A stretch of 64,000 nucleotides of DNA from Pleurotus djamor (taxonomy: Eukaryota; Basidiomycota; Agaricomycetes; Agaricales; Pleurotaceae), in contig JAPEVF010000056.1 in the NCBI GenBank assembly GCA_029747585.1, positions 1 to 64,000 of the forward strand, given 5' to 3'. Each line of letters opens with the position of its first letter. Position 1 is the stretch's first letter. The translations under genes and the position numbers were made by a program. The notes beneath the pieces were generated by a model. The model was not told the DNA's origin. It saw only the letters and a list, made by a program, of their open reading frames with translations, and made no database searches. Shown here in pieces: positions 1-11,507 of the stretch.

Positions 1-2351
1 CAGAAAAGTCGGTGCCTGGCCTACTCTCGCCTTGATGATAGTAGGGGTGCATTGCTGGTGATGAAAATCGAAGGAACGAGTGGCGTACAGCACCGAAGAA
101 TTTGGGGTTTGAAGGTCCGTAGGCTGTCCAGTTCCCACCTGCATCGTTGGCGTAGACGATGATGACACCCATCGTCGACGAAGACATGGATGCACGCTCA
201 GAGACTTGTCCCCTCGTCTTAGTCCTCCCTCCATCCACGTCCTTCCTTTCCACAGCTTCCTACCCGACCATTTACCCCGGCCAAAACCAACATCCCTCAT
301 CTTTCCAATCCCAACTTGGATACCCGGTCTGTCCTTCAGGATGCATCCGCGCGACGAGGGGGCCAAGAAGCATGCGGGGAGAGGATGGCGTCGAAGCGCA
401 ATTCGCTGATGAGGTGGGGAGAACCCAATGGTTACCCGACGACGGCGCTCGCAATAGCACCCCCGGCTCTACGACCTGCTACACTCAACCAAGAGCTATC
501 ATCCATCGCCCAACCAGTCCCAGTATAACCTCCCGCTATGTCTTTGATGTTCCATTCGCCCGAGGAGCAACACGAGCACGGAGGACGCGCTCGAAGCCTG
601 CTCCTCGAAGAAATTGAAGAGTGTGGATGATGTCTAGGCTTGTGGATGAACCGTAGAGCCGCAGCGAACGCTCCCTGTAAAGGGACTATGATGGAACACA
701 GGGAGGGGAGCTTCGAGTACGAGATGATGGCGTTTGAACGACGTCGTACAGAGGTTGCTACAAGATCGATAGGTAAGCTGAGGAAGAATATGAGAAGGAA
801 TGGGGAATGAAAGACGCACCTGAGTGACATTTGTACATCGAACGCCCTGCCCCACATATACCCAAGCGGACTTCTGTCTTCGACGATCAGCGAGAATATC
901 CTTCGTTCCCAGCTCTCCGAATTTGAGAGACCAGCGTGCGTAATGGCCTGATGCTTGACGGCTAGCATACAATAGCTTGATTCCCCGTCGCTACATCAAG
1001 CGAATGAGGACGATGGAGGGGCATAGATTTGTCGACATGTGGGCAGGGTGGATCTGGGTGTTCGGGAGGTGGTTTGAAGCTGGCGATGGGTTGGCGATCA
1101 GGAGGGACAAACAAAGGAGTGAGAAAGACGTACGATATAGAAAGAGGTTGGTAGTATAGGTATACGAATCGTGGGGGTAGGATCCTTCGAGCTTCAAGGA
1201 AATGGGTGGCGTCCCCGTTGAGCAGTAACCTCATCTCCTAGACTTGCCAGAGCTTCGGCCGCAAACAATTATACAGCCATGACGTCGCAACGATCGTGAG
1301 TCACCGCGCAGGGTGTGCAGAGAGCATGAACGGACAGCTGAGGGTGTCAGGTTGAAGGAGGGTGGAACCGATGAAGGATTCGGATGGGAGTTGCTTGTGG
1401 TTTGGTTGAGAAAGGGGAGCAATTGGGTAGAAAACTGCGAGGCAGCTTCATGATGCACCGCGCATAGTGCAGTGACCATGCTCACTGGATCTGTCCGGGC
1501 AAGATGGTGAGCAAGAGAAAAAGCCGAAAAAAGAGCCTTACCCATTGGTTCAGAAGAGAGCGATTCCCGTCATGGTGTACACGAGATACGCCTCGAGGAA
1601 GGGAATCGAGTGTGGTTTGAAGTAATTCGTACGATGGGGAGGGAGCATAACAATGCTGGTCGCTGTTGGGAACAACTTCAAGGGTGATGGGAAGGCAAGG
1701 GTTGTGTGATGGTGAGAAAATGACGGGGAGCGGCCCGATTCGGGTGCAATAGTGAGTAGAACGCCGGCTCGTTGTCTTTTCCATCTACGCTCGCAGCGTA
1801 TCCTTCATCTAAACCGCAACGAACTTCGAAGATACGAGGGATGTGTAGAACGTGACCGGCGTTTCAACCCATTGGAAACGTCACCCACGACATGTACGAG
1901 GACGAATTTGCTTATGGTTGGGGCAACAGATGGATGGACAATCAGAGAGGGAATTCGGAACGGGCAGAAAACGAGCAAGATGTACCTCACTGGTGCGTGC
2001 AGACGAATTAGTTGAAGGTTGTGATGTATTCGTCACCGTGGTCGACTCGTAAGTCTCTCCCAGTTGGATCCCCGGTTTCTTCCATTATTTTCCTCTTCGA
2101 TTGTATCCCTCATCTCCCCTTCCAGTGTATATCCCATCCCATTTCCTGATGCTGCAACAGAGCCTCTCCATGTAGGTCGACCCTCGCTCGAGTGACCTAG
2201 TGAGTCCTTTCACCTTGACCTGCGTGCGGAGGCTGACAACTTTGTCAGTGGTTTGCTTCTATTCCACCCGATCCCGCTCCCAAACGAATGGAAGCCCATA
2301 GAAGACGTCGTCCTCGCCACCACCATGGCAAACTTCTGACATTCAGTGTCT
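1..2351. other. gene-poor stretch, block I
   Basis: Open frames here are short, overlap on both strands and show no recognisable domain. The right part carries a motif at 1713-1752 that recurs at about 11.3, 18.4 and 22.6 kb, so this looks like a decayed copy of a repeated block. I see no gene that I can support. Confidence 0.5.
1713..1752 (+). repeat. dispersed block-end motif, copy 1
   Basis: A run of the form GAGAAAATGACGGGGAGCGG, then CCCGATTCGGGTGCAATAG. It is the most diverged of four related sites. The shared parts are the GAAAAT core, a GGAG..CGG step, CG.TTCGG and a closing GCAATA. Confidence 0.5.
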
Positions 2352-2570
2352 TTGCGGAAGGGCAGCTGGTTCCCTCATCTTGGACCGACTGGAGCTCGGC
2401 GTGGAGATCCAGGCGTTAGGTGCGCTTTCCGTTGAACTTCTTCATCACGTTGCTAACCTGAAAATTTCTTAGCTGTCACTGCCAACGTCGTCGACGACCC
2501 ACTCGCATCTCAATTTGTCGGTCTCATGGGTCTTGCGCTCCCTCTCAACTCAATCTTCGCAGAGGCTTCC
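2352..2570 (+). pseudogene. relic of a pepsin-like (A1) aspartic protease
   Basis: Two short exon-like pieces (2352-2419 and 2473-about 2570) join in frame across a plausible 53-bp GT-AG intron. The joined reading resembles the middle of a pepsin-family protease: a GRAAGSLILDRLELG strand followed by the VGLMGLALP turn, which matches the family's DG(I/L)LGLA(F/Y)P element. Neither catalytic Asp-Thr-Gly motif is visible nearby, and no long frame continues on either side. I infer a decayed fragment. The match is short, so a chance resemblance is possible. Confidence 0.33.
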
Positions 2571-3607
2571 GCGGAGAACAAGAGACGCACCAGACAGTCA
2601 AGGGTATGGCTGGGCGTGACGGAGATAGGGATGAAGGAGGAGATGGAATGATGAAGCACTCGGACGCTGTCCAGTTGGCTCGTGCTGGTCGTGCGGAGCT
2701 CATGCCTCTTCATGCTGATGCCAGAGGTTCCCTCGCTACGACGACACGCGGAGATATCCATTCGCTGACGGATGAGGAGCTGAAGAACCTGCAAATGCAT
2801 CGACCGCGCGTACACGACGAGCAGCGGGAGGGTAACGACGTCGCTTCCTCCCCTCCTGATGAGTTGGTGCTGTCAAAACGGATGGAGCAGGCGGAGATGA
2901 TAGTCCTGCTGGACATGAAACAAGCTTTACGTTCGCCAACTGGTCCAACGTTTCTGCGATATGGGATACAGACAACGAAGCCAACGACGACATAGCGGTC
3001 ATTTCTTGGTCATTGCTACCATCGCTGCCATGGGCGTCGCTCAGCAGTCATGCTCGACAAGTACACCCCCATCGTCGATCTAGCTCTGCAGGATAATCGA
3101 CCTCGACATCTACCCTTCGACGTTAAAACGTTAACCCTTCGTACTGTCTTTGCATTCACCTTTTCCTCCCGACCCCATGTCCATACGCATCTTTTCTTCT
3201 ATGTTAACACCTACCACGGACTCATTTCCCCTCCTTCTTTCTTTTCCTTTGTCTTTATCCACTTCTGTCTCCCCATGCTTCTTTCCTTTGTTGCTCAATT
3301 CCCCCCGTCTACTGATGTATTCCTAAATACTTGGGCTAATGTCTATATCTGTCCGCTCGGCATCACCTTGCTCGGATCCCCTTGCGTACATATCTCTCAT
3401 CTCTACAACGTTGCGCGTATATTCGTTCCGAATTCTTGACCCTGATATTCATGGAAAACTTATGACTCCTTCATGGATTCATGGCTCGAGTCATAGTGGG
3501 CGCTACCTGAGGCCTTGAGGCCTTGACTGAAGCCCAAAGCTGAGCCTAATCCCTCTCTGCTCCTCACCACCTCCACGCGTTTTCTTCAAAGTAGTGTCTC
3601 GTAAACG
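2571..3607. other. no supported gene
   Basis: A 129-codon plus-strand frame (2606-2995) and another one (3050-3439, pyrimidine-rich DNA) show no family signature. The stretch just before 3608 is likely the 5' flank of the F-box gene. Confidence 0.4.
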
Positions 3608-3665
3608 ATGGTCGGTGCCAGACTCTCACTTTCCACTCCTTATGCCGGCTAACTCAACCCTCAGC

Positions 3666-5578
3666 CCGTCTTCACTGATTTCGCGGCGCAACAAGACATA
3701 GATTCTGAAATTGCTTTCCATACGGCTACTCTGCTCGACCTACGCCGAAAAAGAAACACACTCACTGCGATCTACAGTCTGCCGGACGATATTCTTTCGC
3801 TCATCTTTGTAACCTGCAGGGATCGTGCTGATGTCTTGGACGTTCCCGTTCTCTGGCGCAGGATCATCTCCGTGTGTAGCCAATGGCGTCATCTCGCATT
3901 GGCTACCCCGATGTTTTCGAACACCATTGTTCTCTCCGATCCACGCAATGTCGTATCTCTTCTCCACCACTCCGTACAAACCCCCTTACGGCTTCAATAC
4001 CCTCTCTTCCACATAGTCGCAAACGGAAGAGAGGAGAGCGCCAACGCAGCATTCTGGAGCGTTTTGGAAGAGGCTCAAGAAAGGCTTGAGCAGTTCTCAA
4101 TTACTTGCGGAAACTTGAGTGTCGCTGCACTAGATCAAGTCTTCGATACATGCGACGACGACCATTACGCACCTTTTCTCCAACAGATGTCATTGACGTA
4201 TAATGGCACCCCCAAAGGCTCCGTCTACATCCTGCATCATTCCCTTCCCTGGGCATTCATGCCTTCTCTCTGCCATCTCGAACTCCGAGATATCCTTGTT
4301 CCCGCAGACTTTCCCTTCCTCCCCACTCTAACCAGGCTCACCCTGGCTTGCAATCTCTCAAAAGGCGGAGGCGTACCCATCTTATACGCCACCAAACTTC
4401 TCGCCCAGACACCCAACATCAAAGTCGTCACAATAGAACACATTGTAAAATTCCGAAATTCCGACCATGCGTTCCTAACCACCTTGCTCGAAGGTCCCCA
4501 CAAGCGTCCAATTCCCTTGCCCAAGCTTGAGGAACTCACGGTCCATTCCGACTGGATCACAGGCTGTGAATTCTTGGACTATCTACGGTTCCCGCCTTCT
4601 ACTCGCGTCGCTGCTACTTTCGCAAACTTTGTGACGAACACGATCGGAACCTCCTCATTCGAACGTCAACGTTTCTCAGCTCTCGCTACCCTCCGCTCTC
4701 TCCTCAGCACCGTCGTTGTCCATAATACCCCAGACTTGTCTACCCAATTGAATATTGGGAAGGCCAGGTATCGGATAAGAGTGTCGTCCCCAACGAAATC
4801 AGTCGACTCGCACTCCCATTCTACGCGAAAGATTGTGGATTTGTGTCTCTTGCATCAGCAAGACGTCTTTGGCATCCACGACCTGTTGGATATCCTAGGG
4901 TCGAGCCAGCTTAAGTCGACTATAACAAAATTGAGGATCTACGGTGGATACCCAGCAGGGATGCCTTATGGAGACACGAACGAGCGCGAGGATGTCTTGG
5001 TCAATGGAAGTGTCAGACAGGATGGAGTGGAATCAGAGACCGCTACGTTGGAAGAACTGTGGTCAAGGGTATTACCTACCTTTCAGTCGCTCGAATCCAT
5101 TCACATCGAGGCTTTGCCACTTTCATTCCTCACGACCATCCTTGGACCCTCGCTGCTTATCTTTCAGCGACAACAATCGCACGACACTGAAGATGGAGCA
5201 GGCGACCGCATACGAAACGTTGCGCTTGTGGATATACTAACCACTTCGGTCGACTGGTATCCTCCACAGGTAGAGGCAGATCCTGAGGTCGACTCTTTGC
5301 CGATGACGGCGACTACCATGTCTGCGCATCCGCCTGAGGATCCCACTCACTCTGAGGCTCATCAGGTATCAGGTGAAGAGAACTCTCGGACAGAGAGAGA
5401 CGACTTTGCACAAAAGGGATTGACTTTGTTCATCAAAACCATCGGCGCGCGACGAACCGCCGGAATTCCACTTTCCCAGCTCACGATCTCAGATTGCACC
5501 ATCACGCCGCGTCAAATCCGACGTCTTAAGAACTACATCCACGTCAAATGGGATGGTAATAGTTTGCGACAGAAGTAG
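3666..5578 (+). CDS. F-box protein
   Basis: Probable F-box substrate adaptor of an SCF ubiquitin ligase. Near the N-terminus the reading gives SLPDDILSLIFVTC, then PVLWRRIISVCSQWRHLALA and TPMFSNTIVL, the usual opening of Agaricomycete F-box proteins with its conserved Trp-Arg and Leu-Ala-Leu positions. The remaining ~550 residues are leucine-rich (for example LCHLELRDI, LPTLTRLTLACNL, LPKLEELTVHSDW), as expected of degenerate LRRs, and the tail (LSQLTISDCTITPRQIRRL) fits too. The frame is open from about 3651. The start is uncertain: the ATG at 3608 is cut off by a stop in the following ~40 bp, so a short first exon spliced to about 3666 is likely. The target cannot be inferred; mushrooms carry large, fast-changing F-box families. 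Confidence 0.82.
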
Positions 5579-6105
5579 AAGTTATCTCAGTGGCGTAAAC
5601 GGTCAACTTATATACTTCACCCTACGCCGGGCAATAGGTGACGAGGGGTAGTATGGTGCAAGTATGGTGTTTATTCAGTGGCATATGTGTCTCCTTACTT
5701 CTCTAGCTTGGTCACGATGACATATGTTGAGCGATCGCTTGCGGCTCGTCTCACGAATATCTTTTCCGCTGTTCATTCGGCCACTCATCGCGCGTACCGT
5801 ACACGCAGCTATGATAGAGGTCTGTTTTGAATTTGAAACCGCGGGTTTTGACTAGGAATGCAGATTGAACAAGACGATGAAACACATCATTCGGCCACTT
5901 ATCGAGTCCATGCAACGTCTCCCTCAGACTGCAGGAATCGTTTGCTCTACTCTCATTGCTTCTGATGACATCTCCCTCTTCTTCTTGTCCTTTTGGCCGG
6001 AGATCTGGCCACCGTATGCTACTCTACGCTTCAACTTCTTCGGCTGTACTTCTCTTATGTGAATATTCGATGTCGCTCTGGCCATGAATGCATTCTACGC
6101 GATCG
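5579..6105. other. intergenic, no gene seen
   Basis: This is the space between the 3' ends of two converging genes. Only short frames are present and none is supported. Confidence 0.5.
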
Positions 6106-7163
6106 TCAGCTTTTCGCCGGGCCCCCAAACTCATTAACACCACTTACTGTAGTCAAGGACCCATTGATCAGCCCAATACTGCGAAGGATGAGCCTTACCT
6201 TGTACTTGTCGTTGATTGGGAAACACAACATGGAAATTTGAATTTCAACCAAGTCTCCGATGTGGAATATGACTGGCTGAGCATCGTTACATCTGTAATG
6301 GAAGAATTCAGGTGGAGTCAGCAACGACGCTGCGCGTACTTCCACTTCCACTCACTCCCACTCGCCATTCTCCCCAGTCGTGAGGAGATGGTATGTGACT
6401 TCGTTCTCCTCCGTGTGGACGAATCGTTGCGGATCGACCTTCGAGAGTACGCCATGTGGATCGACGTCAGCACTGATGGCTACAACTTCAGCATCCTGCG
6501 CATATCGCACGCTCGTGAAGAATCGGTTGCTTGCAGATACCGTGGGGTGCTCCTTGCCGTTCACATCTAGGTAGCTTCCCAAGAAGTCCGCTGCTTCTTC
6601 CAAGCTCCCTTCGGGCGTGAATCTCTTGAACATGGAGTGGAGAAACCTCAAGTTCGCAACCGATAACGCGAATTCCGTGGAGTCCAGCCCAGTTAGGGTA
6701 ATGCCTTGACGCAGATTTTTGAGACGTTTCTCGGATGTGCTGCAAAAAGTCAGGTATTCGGTCGAACCTAAAGGCTAATTGTCACGCAAATTATTTACCT
6801 GATACCCTTGGAGAATGGCGGTAATAGTGTTCCACTAATGATACCTTGGAGACTGATCGTTGCCTCCGCCATGTCCTCGGTGGTTCCTCTGGCAAGCACG
6901 TACCCCCTGTTATCCTGTCGTACAATGCAGTATCCGCTTGACAGAAATGTATCCTAAATTCTCCCTTGAGCCTGGTATACTTCAAGGGTTTCTTGAGAAT
7001 ACATACCGGTTTCAGAGAGTGAGCACTGGTGTCGGAGTGGTTTACTGATTTTTGGATCAATGCGTCCAATGTTTCCACTTGGTTTAGGTCTACTGTCAGC
7101 GTGCTCGTGGTATCCACAATTTGTCGGCTCACCTGCTTGAGCGTTGTCGTAGAAATTATCCAT
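6106..7163 (-). CDS. Agaricomycete protein of unknown function
   Basis: A multi-exon minus-strand gene pieced together from its reading. The start MDNFYDNAQA (ATG at 7163) is followed by exons reading VDLNQVETLDALIQKSV, then a stretch with GYVLARGTTEDMAEATISLQ and LLPPFSKGI, then a long exon with LRFLHSMFKRFTPEG and ADFLGSYLDVNG. The final exon reads FHIGDLVEIQISMLCFPIND, then LILRSIGLINGS. The closing pattern (GD-hydrophobic-VE-hydrophobic-Q, then LRSI.L..GS) belongs, as I remember it, to a large lineage-specific family in mushroom genomes with no assigned role. No signal peptide or membrane segment is visible. At least four introns are needed and the boundary near 6360 is unsure. Confidence 0.6.
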
Positions 7164-9091
7164 GCTGCTCGTTGACTTCTTTAGAGGGAGGGCCGCGAGC
7201 AACTCACATTTGAGTTGACTCTACTCTATGTATAACAATGAGTTCTCGTAATTTCGTTTCTCTCATCTCTCATCTCCCTTCTTCTCAATATAAATGACTT
7301 ACCCCGTTCTCTGTGTCTTCGTGTCTTCGAGCCATCAAACCCAGAAGATTAAAAATGGAACCATGGACATTGGTATATGAAGGACGCTCCAATCAGTCCG
7401 TCTAGGGCGAGCCTTGGTTACCGCGCTGACGGGTCTCAGAGTCTGGGGCTGTTATGTCCAAATTGGCGAAAGAGTGAGGTTGACAGGAAGGGAAGTCGAA
7501 GCGTCGAAGCGTAGATGCATTAAAAGAAAGACAAAAGAAGGGAGGACAAACGAGCTAGAAGTATGAGAGTCTACAGGAAAGCAAGAACGGAAGGGACAGA
7601 AGCAAGGGAGATGACCAAGAGATGACAATCTGTTCACGCACCTGAGTCTGGTCTCATGGCCAATTTTGGACGCACCGCCCCTAGTTGATTCCTTGAATTC
7701 GTTTCGATAGGTAAATCATGTCTGCCACCACCTTAGACCTGAAGATTGTCTGTTTTCGTCCGATTCAGTCCGACGTGGGTGTCATTCTATCCGTGCCGAC
7801 GGTACCATGTGTACGATATCAAGCACGACGCTATGAGTACACAGGTACATCTACTGTAGGTATCGTAGCCAAAGACATAATAGGCAGAGACGTACAAAAG
7901 ATACGCATCAAGTCCAAGTCGCGAGTAGGAATGAACCAAAAGCACGAATGAAAAGTCCATATAAAAGTAGGCAGGTCCTGTATCTATGTGGATTCATGGA
8001 GAGCGAAAGCGTCNAAAGAAAAACAAAATGGGATGAAGTAAATGTCCTCGTTTGATGAAATACCGGACCATAAGCATCACAGCCTGGCTGAGACTCGTTC
8101 TCCTCCTCCTCTTCTTCCCAGTACTCCATCATCATCACCGCGACTCTAGACAGCTCAACATCCACCATTGCCACCACCCTTCGTTGGCAGCGACCAGTTG
8201 TCCTTCAAACGAAGGTATGGACAGGTATCGTCATCGAAGGAAGGTCGAGTCCACGCTGAGTGAATGCGATTGGGATTGACAGATAGCTACACGAAGGCGT
8301 CGAGCGTCCGCAAGGACCTCTGGATGTGCGAGGTACATCCATACCGCAGCTTCATTTGGAGAAGCCAACGAAGCGGAAGTGGGAACAAGACCACCAGGAC
8401 ACGATGGATGGGTGGTACCATAGTCGCGGTGGGATTACGGTGGAAGCCAATGCGGAACGGCTGTGCATTGGGTAATTGTAGAGGTATGGATCATGTGCCA
8501 GAGACAGCTGGTGGCTCAGCTCGTGTGTTCGTTCATCGCGACGGACGTGGACGGATGATGAGAGCTTCGAGGACGAGCGAACGTGTTGGATTGACTTCTA
8601 AGAATGAAGGTCGTGGAAAGACCTAAAGCCGCGAAGGCCTCGACTGCGCACATGTCGTAGCGTATATCGGATTCGAGCGTGAGCGCGATGAGAGCCTGGC
8701 AGAGGGTTACCACTTGTTGGGCGTCGATGAGGTCGATAGTTGATCGCCAACAATGAGTCCACGTCAAAAAAGTCCTCTTCTTCTGTTGCTTCGTCTTGGT
8801 TCTTCTAACCTCCCTCCCTCCCGTTCTTCATCGAACCCATTACCAACGCGAATGGTCAGTTCGTGCCAAGCTAGACGCTTGAGCACCTTCAAGCATTCTG
8901 TTGGATATCAGCGTAAGGACAAGGAGGAAGGAAGAAGGACGGAACATAGAACTCACCCTAGAACCCTTCCTGCTCGCACCTCTTGGGTCCGCGGTTCACA
9001 ACACAAGCTCTTGTCGTCGATGACCAGGAACGATACCCATGACCCGCGCGCAAAACGAAGAATAACAGTGAAGCAAAGTCCAAGCGGTTGG

Positions 9092-9410
9092 AGGAGATAG
9101 CTAAATTCGTATGAATGTCTATACGGAGGAACGCTTCCAAGAGAGAGGAAAGGAGACGAAGGGTAATGGATATGGGTCCAAAAAAGCAATGAATGTGAGG
9201 TACTAATGTCCGTTGTTCGGAAAGAGAAAGGGAGGGTTAAAGACGGTAGGTCCAATATACAAGCTTTTCAAGGAGATAACGAAAATGGTATGAATGTCCA
9301 TGAGAGGGAAAACGTCCAAGAGGGAGGGAGGAGATGAAGCGTAACGAGGATGGATCAAATAGAATGGGGAACGTGGGGTACTAATGTCCGTTCGTGGGGA
9401 AGAGAAACTG
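9092..9410 (+). repeat. diverged direct repeat, period about 179 bp
   Basis: Two adjacent copies begin with AGGAGATA at 9092 and 9271. Both then hold GTATGAATGTC, a CCAAGAG(A/G)GAGG run, GGGTACTAATGTCCGTT or a close form, and a GGAAAGAGAAA or GGAAGAGAAA tail. The copies differ at many positions, so this is an old tandem duplication. It is purine-rich and has no coding sense. Confidence 0.7.
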
Positions 9411-11277
9411 GAAGAAAAACGAAGAGCGGAAGGTAGTAGAACGTAAGGTGTGATCCAAGAAAACCAAAGTCCAAAGGGTAACGGGCTCTGTCTCGACGAT
9501 CCGTTACCAACTAGATCTTCATCGGCACCAGGACCATCCGGAGAGCAACGTCCGCTCGAATATCCGTTCCATCACATCGTAGTCCCAGCCCGGGGATGTC
9601 AGCAGGTGGTGTAGTATAGAATTGCCTTCAGTGTCGTTGATGACGTTCGCGGATGTATAATAGCTCTTGCAACGGGGTAGGCAGCTCGAGGTTGGTTCGA
9701 GTGGCTCCCAATCATGACGAAGATGGTCGGGCGAGGGGAGAGATCATGTTCGATTGGTCTTCGGCGAAAGCGGCAGGCTGAGGGTTTCGAAGGCGTTGAT
9801 GTCGCAGTTGTCGAGCATATCTCTCTCCATGTTCGCCTTCCATACCCAGTGTCTGAGCTGCTGGCCCTCTCGCACAAAACGACATCCTCCGATGTCTTGA
9901 GGAGGGTAGCGCGGAAGGGTGAATAATGGGATCGAATGNTGAAAATAGCCTGGCGAAGGCCAGCGTATAGATTTCTGGGGTGACGAGGACTGTATACGTC
10001 GTCAACGCAAGCAGGAGGTCCAATTTGACGGAGTCGTGTTCTTCTTCCTGTCAACCGTCCCTCTTCCTCCCTTCCCCGCCCATCATCCAACCCGTCATCC
10101 CAACCATCGTCGAAAGCCATCGTCCACTATTCGTCGTCCACGCGTACTCGTGCCCAGGCTGGGTTGAGGAACTGGCCATCGAGAAACGATGGGAAGATCC
10201 AGAGAGGCAAGGGAGTAGTTGATACGCCGCAGGGAAAGACTGATGTGAATGCGGGGAATGATGCTGAGGCCTGGGTCCTGAGGAGCGAGGGGTATACGAC
10301 TGATCCCTGCAGCGAAGATATGAGCGGCGCTGAGGCACCAAGCGCAGGGCAGTTTGAAGCGAGCTGGTTGTAGAGTAGGATGGATGAAGGAGAAACGATG
10401 AATGAGAAGTGAGAAACTAGAGGAAAAACGGAGATTGGAAACTCACCTCAACAACATTCACGTTGGCAGCTCCCTTTTCTGTACGCACTGACATGAACCC
10501 TAGTCGTTGAGGACGAGCGAGAGATGCCTCAGCTTGTGCCGTAAGAGGTGGTATGCGTGTACTTGTGGTTGGGAAATCGATTGCGCTGGTATCTGTCTGA
10601 GAGCTGGGGTGCGAGTGAAAACGGGGCAACGTTTGTGATTGAAGGCCAGCAGCTGAGGTGGGCTGCGTATCCGTACAGGTGTGAATGGATTGGGAGCGAC
10701 GCGGTGAGACATCTAATGGACAGGGAGGATCAGCTGCGGCGGTGGGGAAAGACGGAGGAAGAACTCACATTGCGACTTTCCATGGACAGCTAGCTTCATC
10801 TGTCATCAGCTTCATAGCCCGTCCTGGGCGTAACCAGATCTTGGCTGTATAGACCGACAGGCAGCTTCGGAGAAACAGAGGGCTGCGCTGTTTCTCGAGA
10901 AAGCGGATGCAGGACGATTCAACGTGAACCTTCGGGTTGTCAGTCGAGTACTATGTGGGGGGCCAAAAAGCAGGAGAGAAACGGGGGGCTCTTCAACGCC
11001 TCCATGTAGGGTTGGTAAGCGACTCAGAGATCTCGTCATCGAGACCTTAGACATATATTGATTGGCCGCGCAAAAAGGAAGAAGAAATTGAACGGGGCTT
11101 ACCATCGTTCAGGGAGGAAGCTGATCCATTCAACGGTGGGGACTAGAGTATAGAGACCGCATTTGCTTCCTGCAAGTGAGCTAAATGCATCTTGGAGTAG
11201 GATGGTATCGAGCGCAATGAGCTCGTCGACGTTGGCGATGATGATGGTAACCGGGGGAAAAATTCTGATCTCGTTGG

Positions 11278-11316
11278 TGGGAAAATCAACGGAGTCGGCC
11301 CGCTTCGGGGGCAATA
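11278..11316 (+). repeat. dispersed block-end motif, copy 2
   Basis: Reads TGGGAAAATCAACGGAGTCG, then GCCCGCTTCGGGGGCAATAG. It is preceded by GATGATGGTAAC at about 11238, an element also seen before copy 3. It lies about 190 bp from the 3' end of the first HET gene. Confidence 0.75.
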
Positions 11317-11507
11317 GAGTTCGACCCTGCTCAGATGTCAACGTTTTAACTCCCAATGAACTCCTCATCTCAACTCATTGAGTTGAGAAACTCGTCGACT
11401 CTCTCTCTCCGAGGTTATATGGACTGAGATTCATTGAACATTGCCCGAATCGTTTTAGCCGGTGAGCCCACGCAAGATAACAGTGGATATACTGAGCCGT
11501 ATATTCT

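Larger units (their letters stand above)
7164..11507. other. gene-poor stretch, block II
   Basis: About 4.3 kb without a gene that I can support. It contains purine-rich runs (7.45-7.6 and 9.1-9.45 kb), a diverged direct repeat (9092-9410), many short frames on both strands, and at 11278-11316 a copy of the dispersed block-end motif. Minus-strand reading at 11.1-11.37 kb is protein-like (DSVDFPTNEIRIFPP, then IIIANVDELIALDTILLQ) but matches no family known to me. It may be a relic exon of a lost gene. Confidence 0.45.

Noticed and set aside
159..1545. Overlapping open frames on both strands of 1-2 kb
   Set aside because: No start context, domain or consistent exon chain. They look like chance frames in GC-balanced DNA.
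2606..2995. 129-codon frame after the protease relic
   Set aside because: It is in another frame than the relic and shows no pepsin motifs; composition is low-complexity Asp/Gly/Arg at the start.
9690..9710. GGTTCGAGTGG resembling a tRNA B box
   Set aside because: No A box or cloverleaf can be formed around it.
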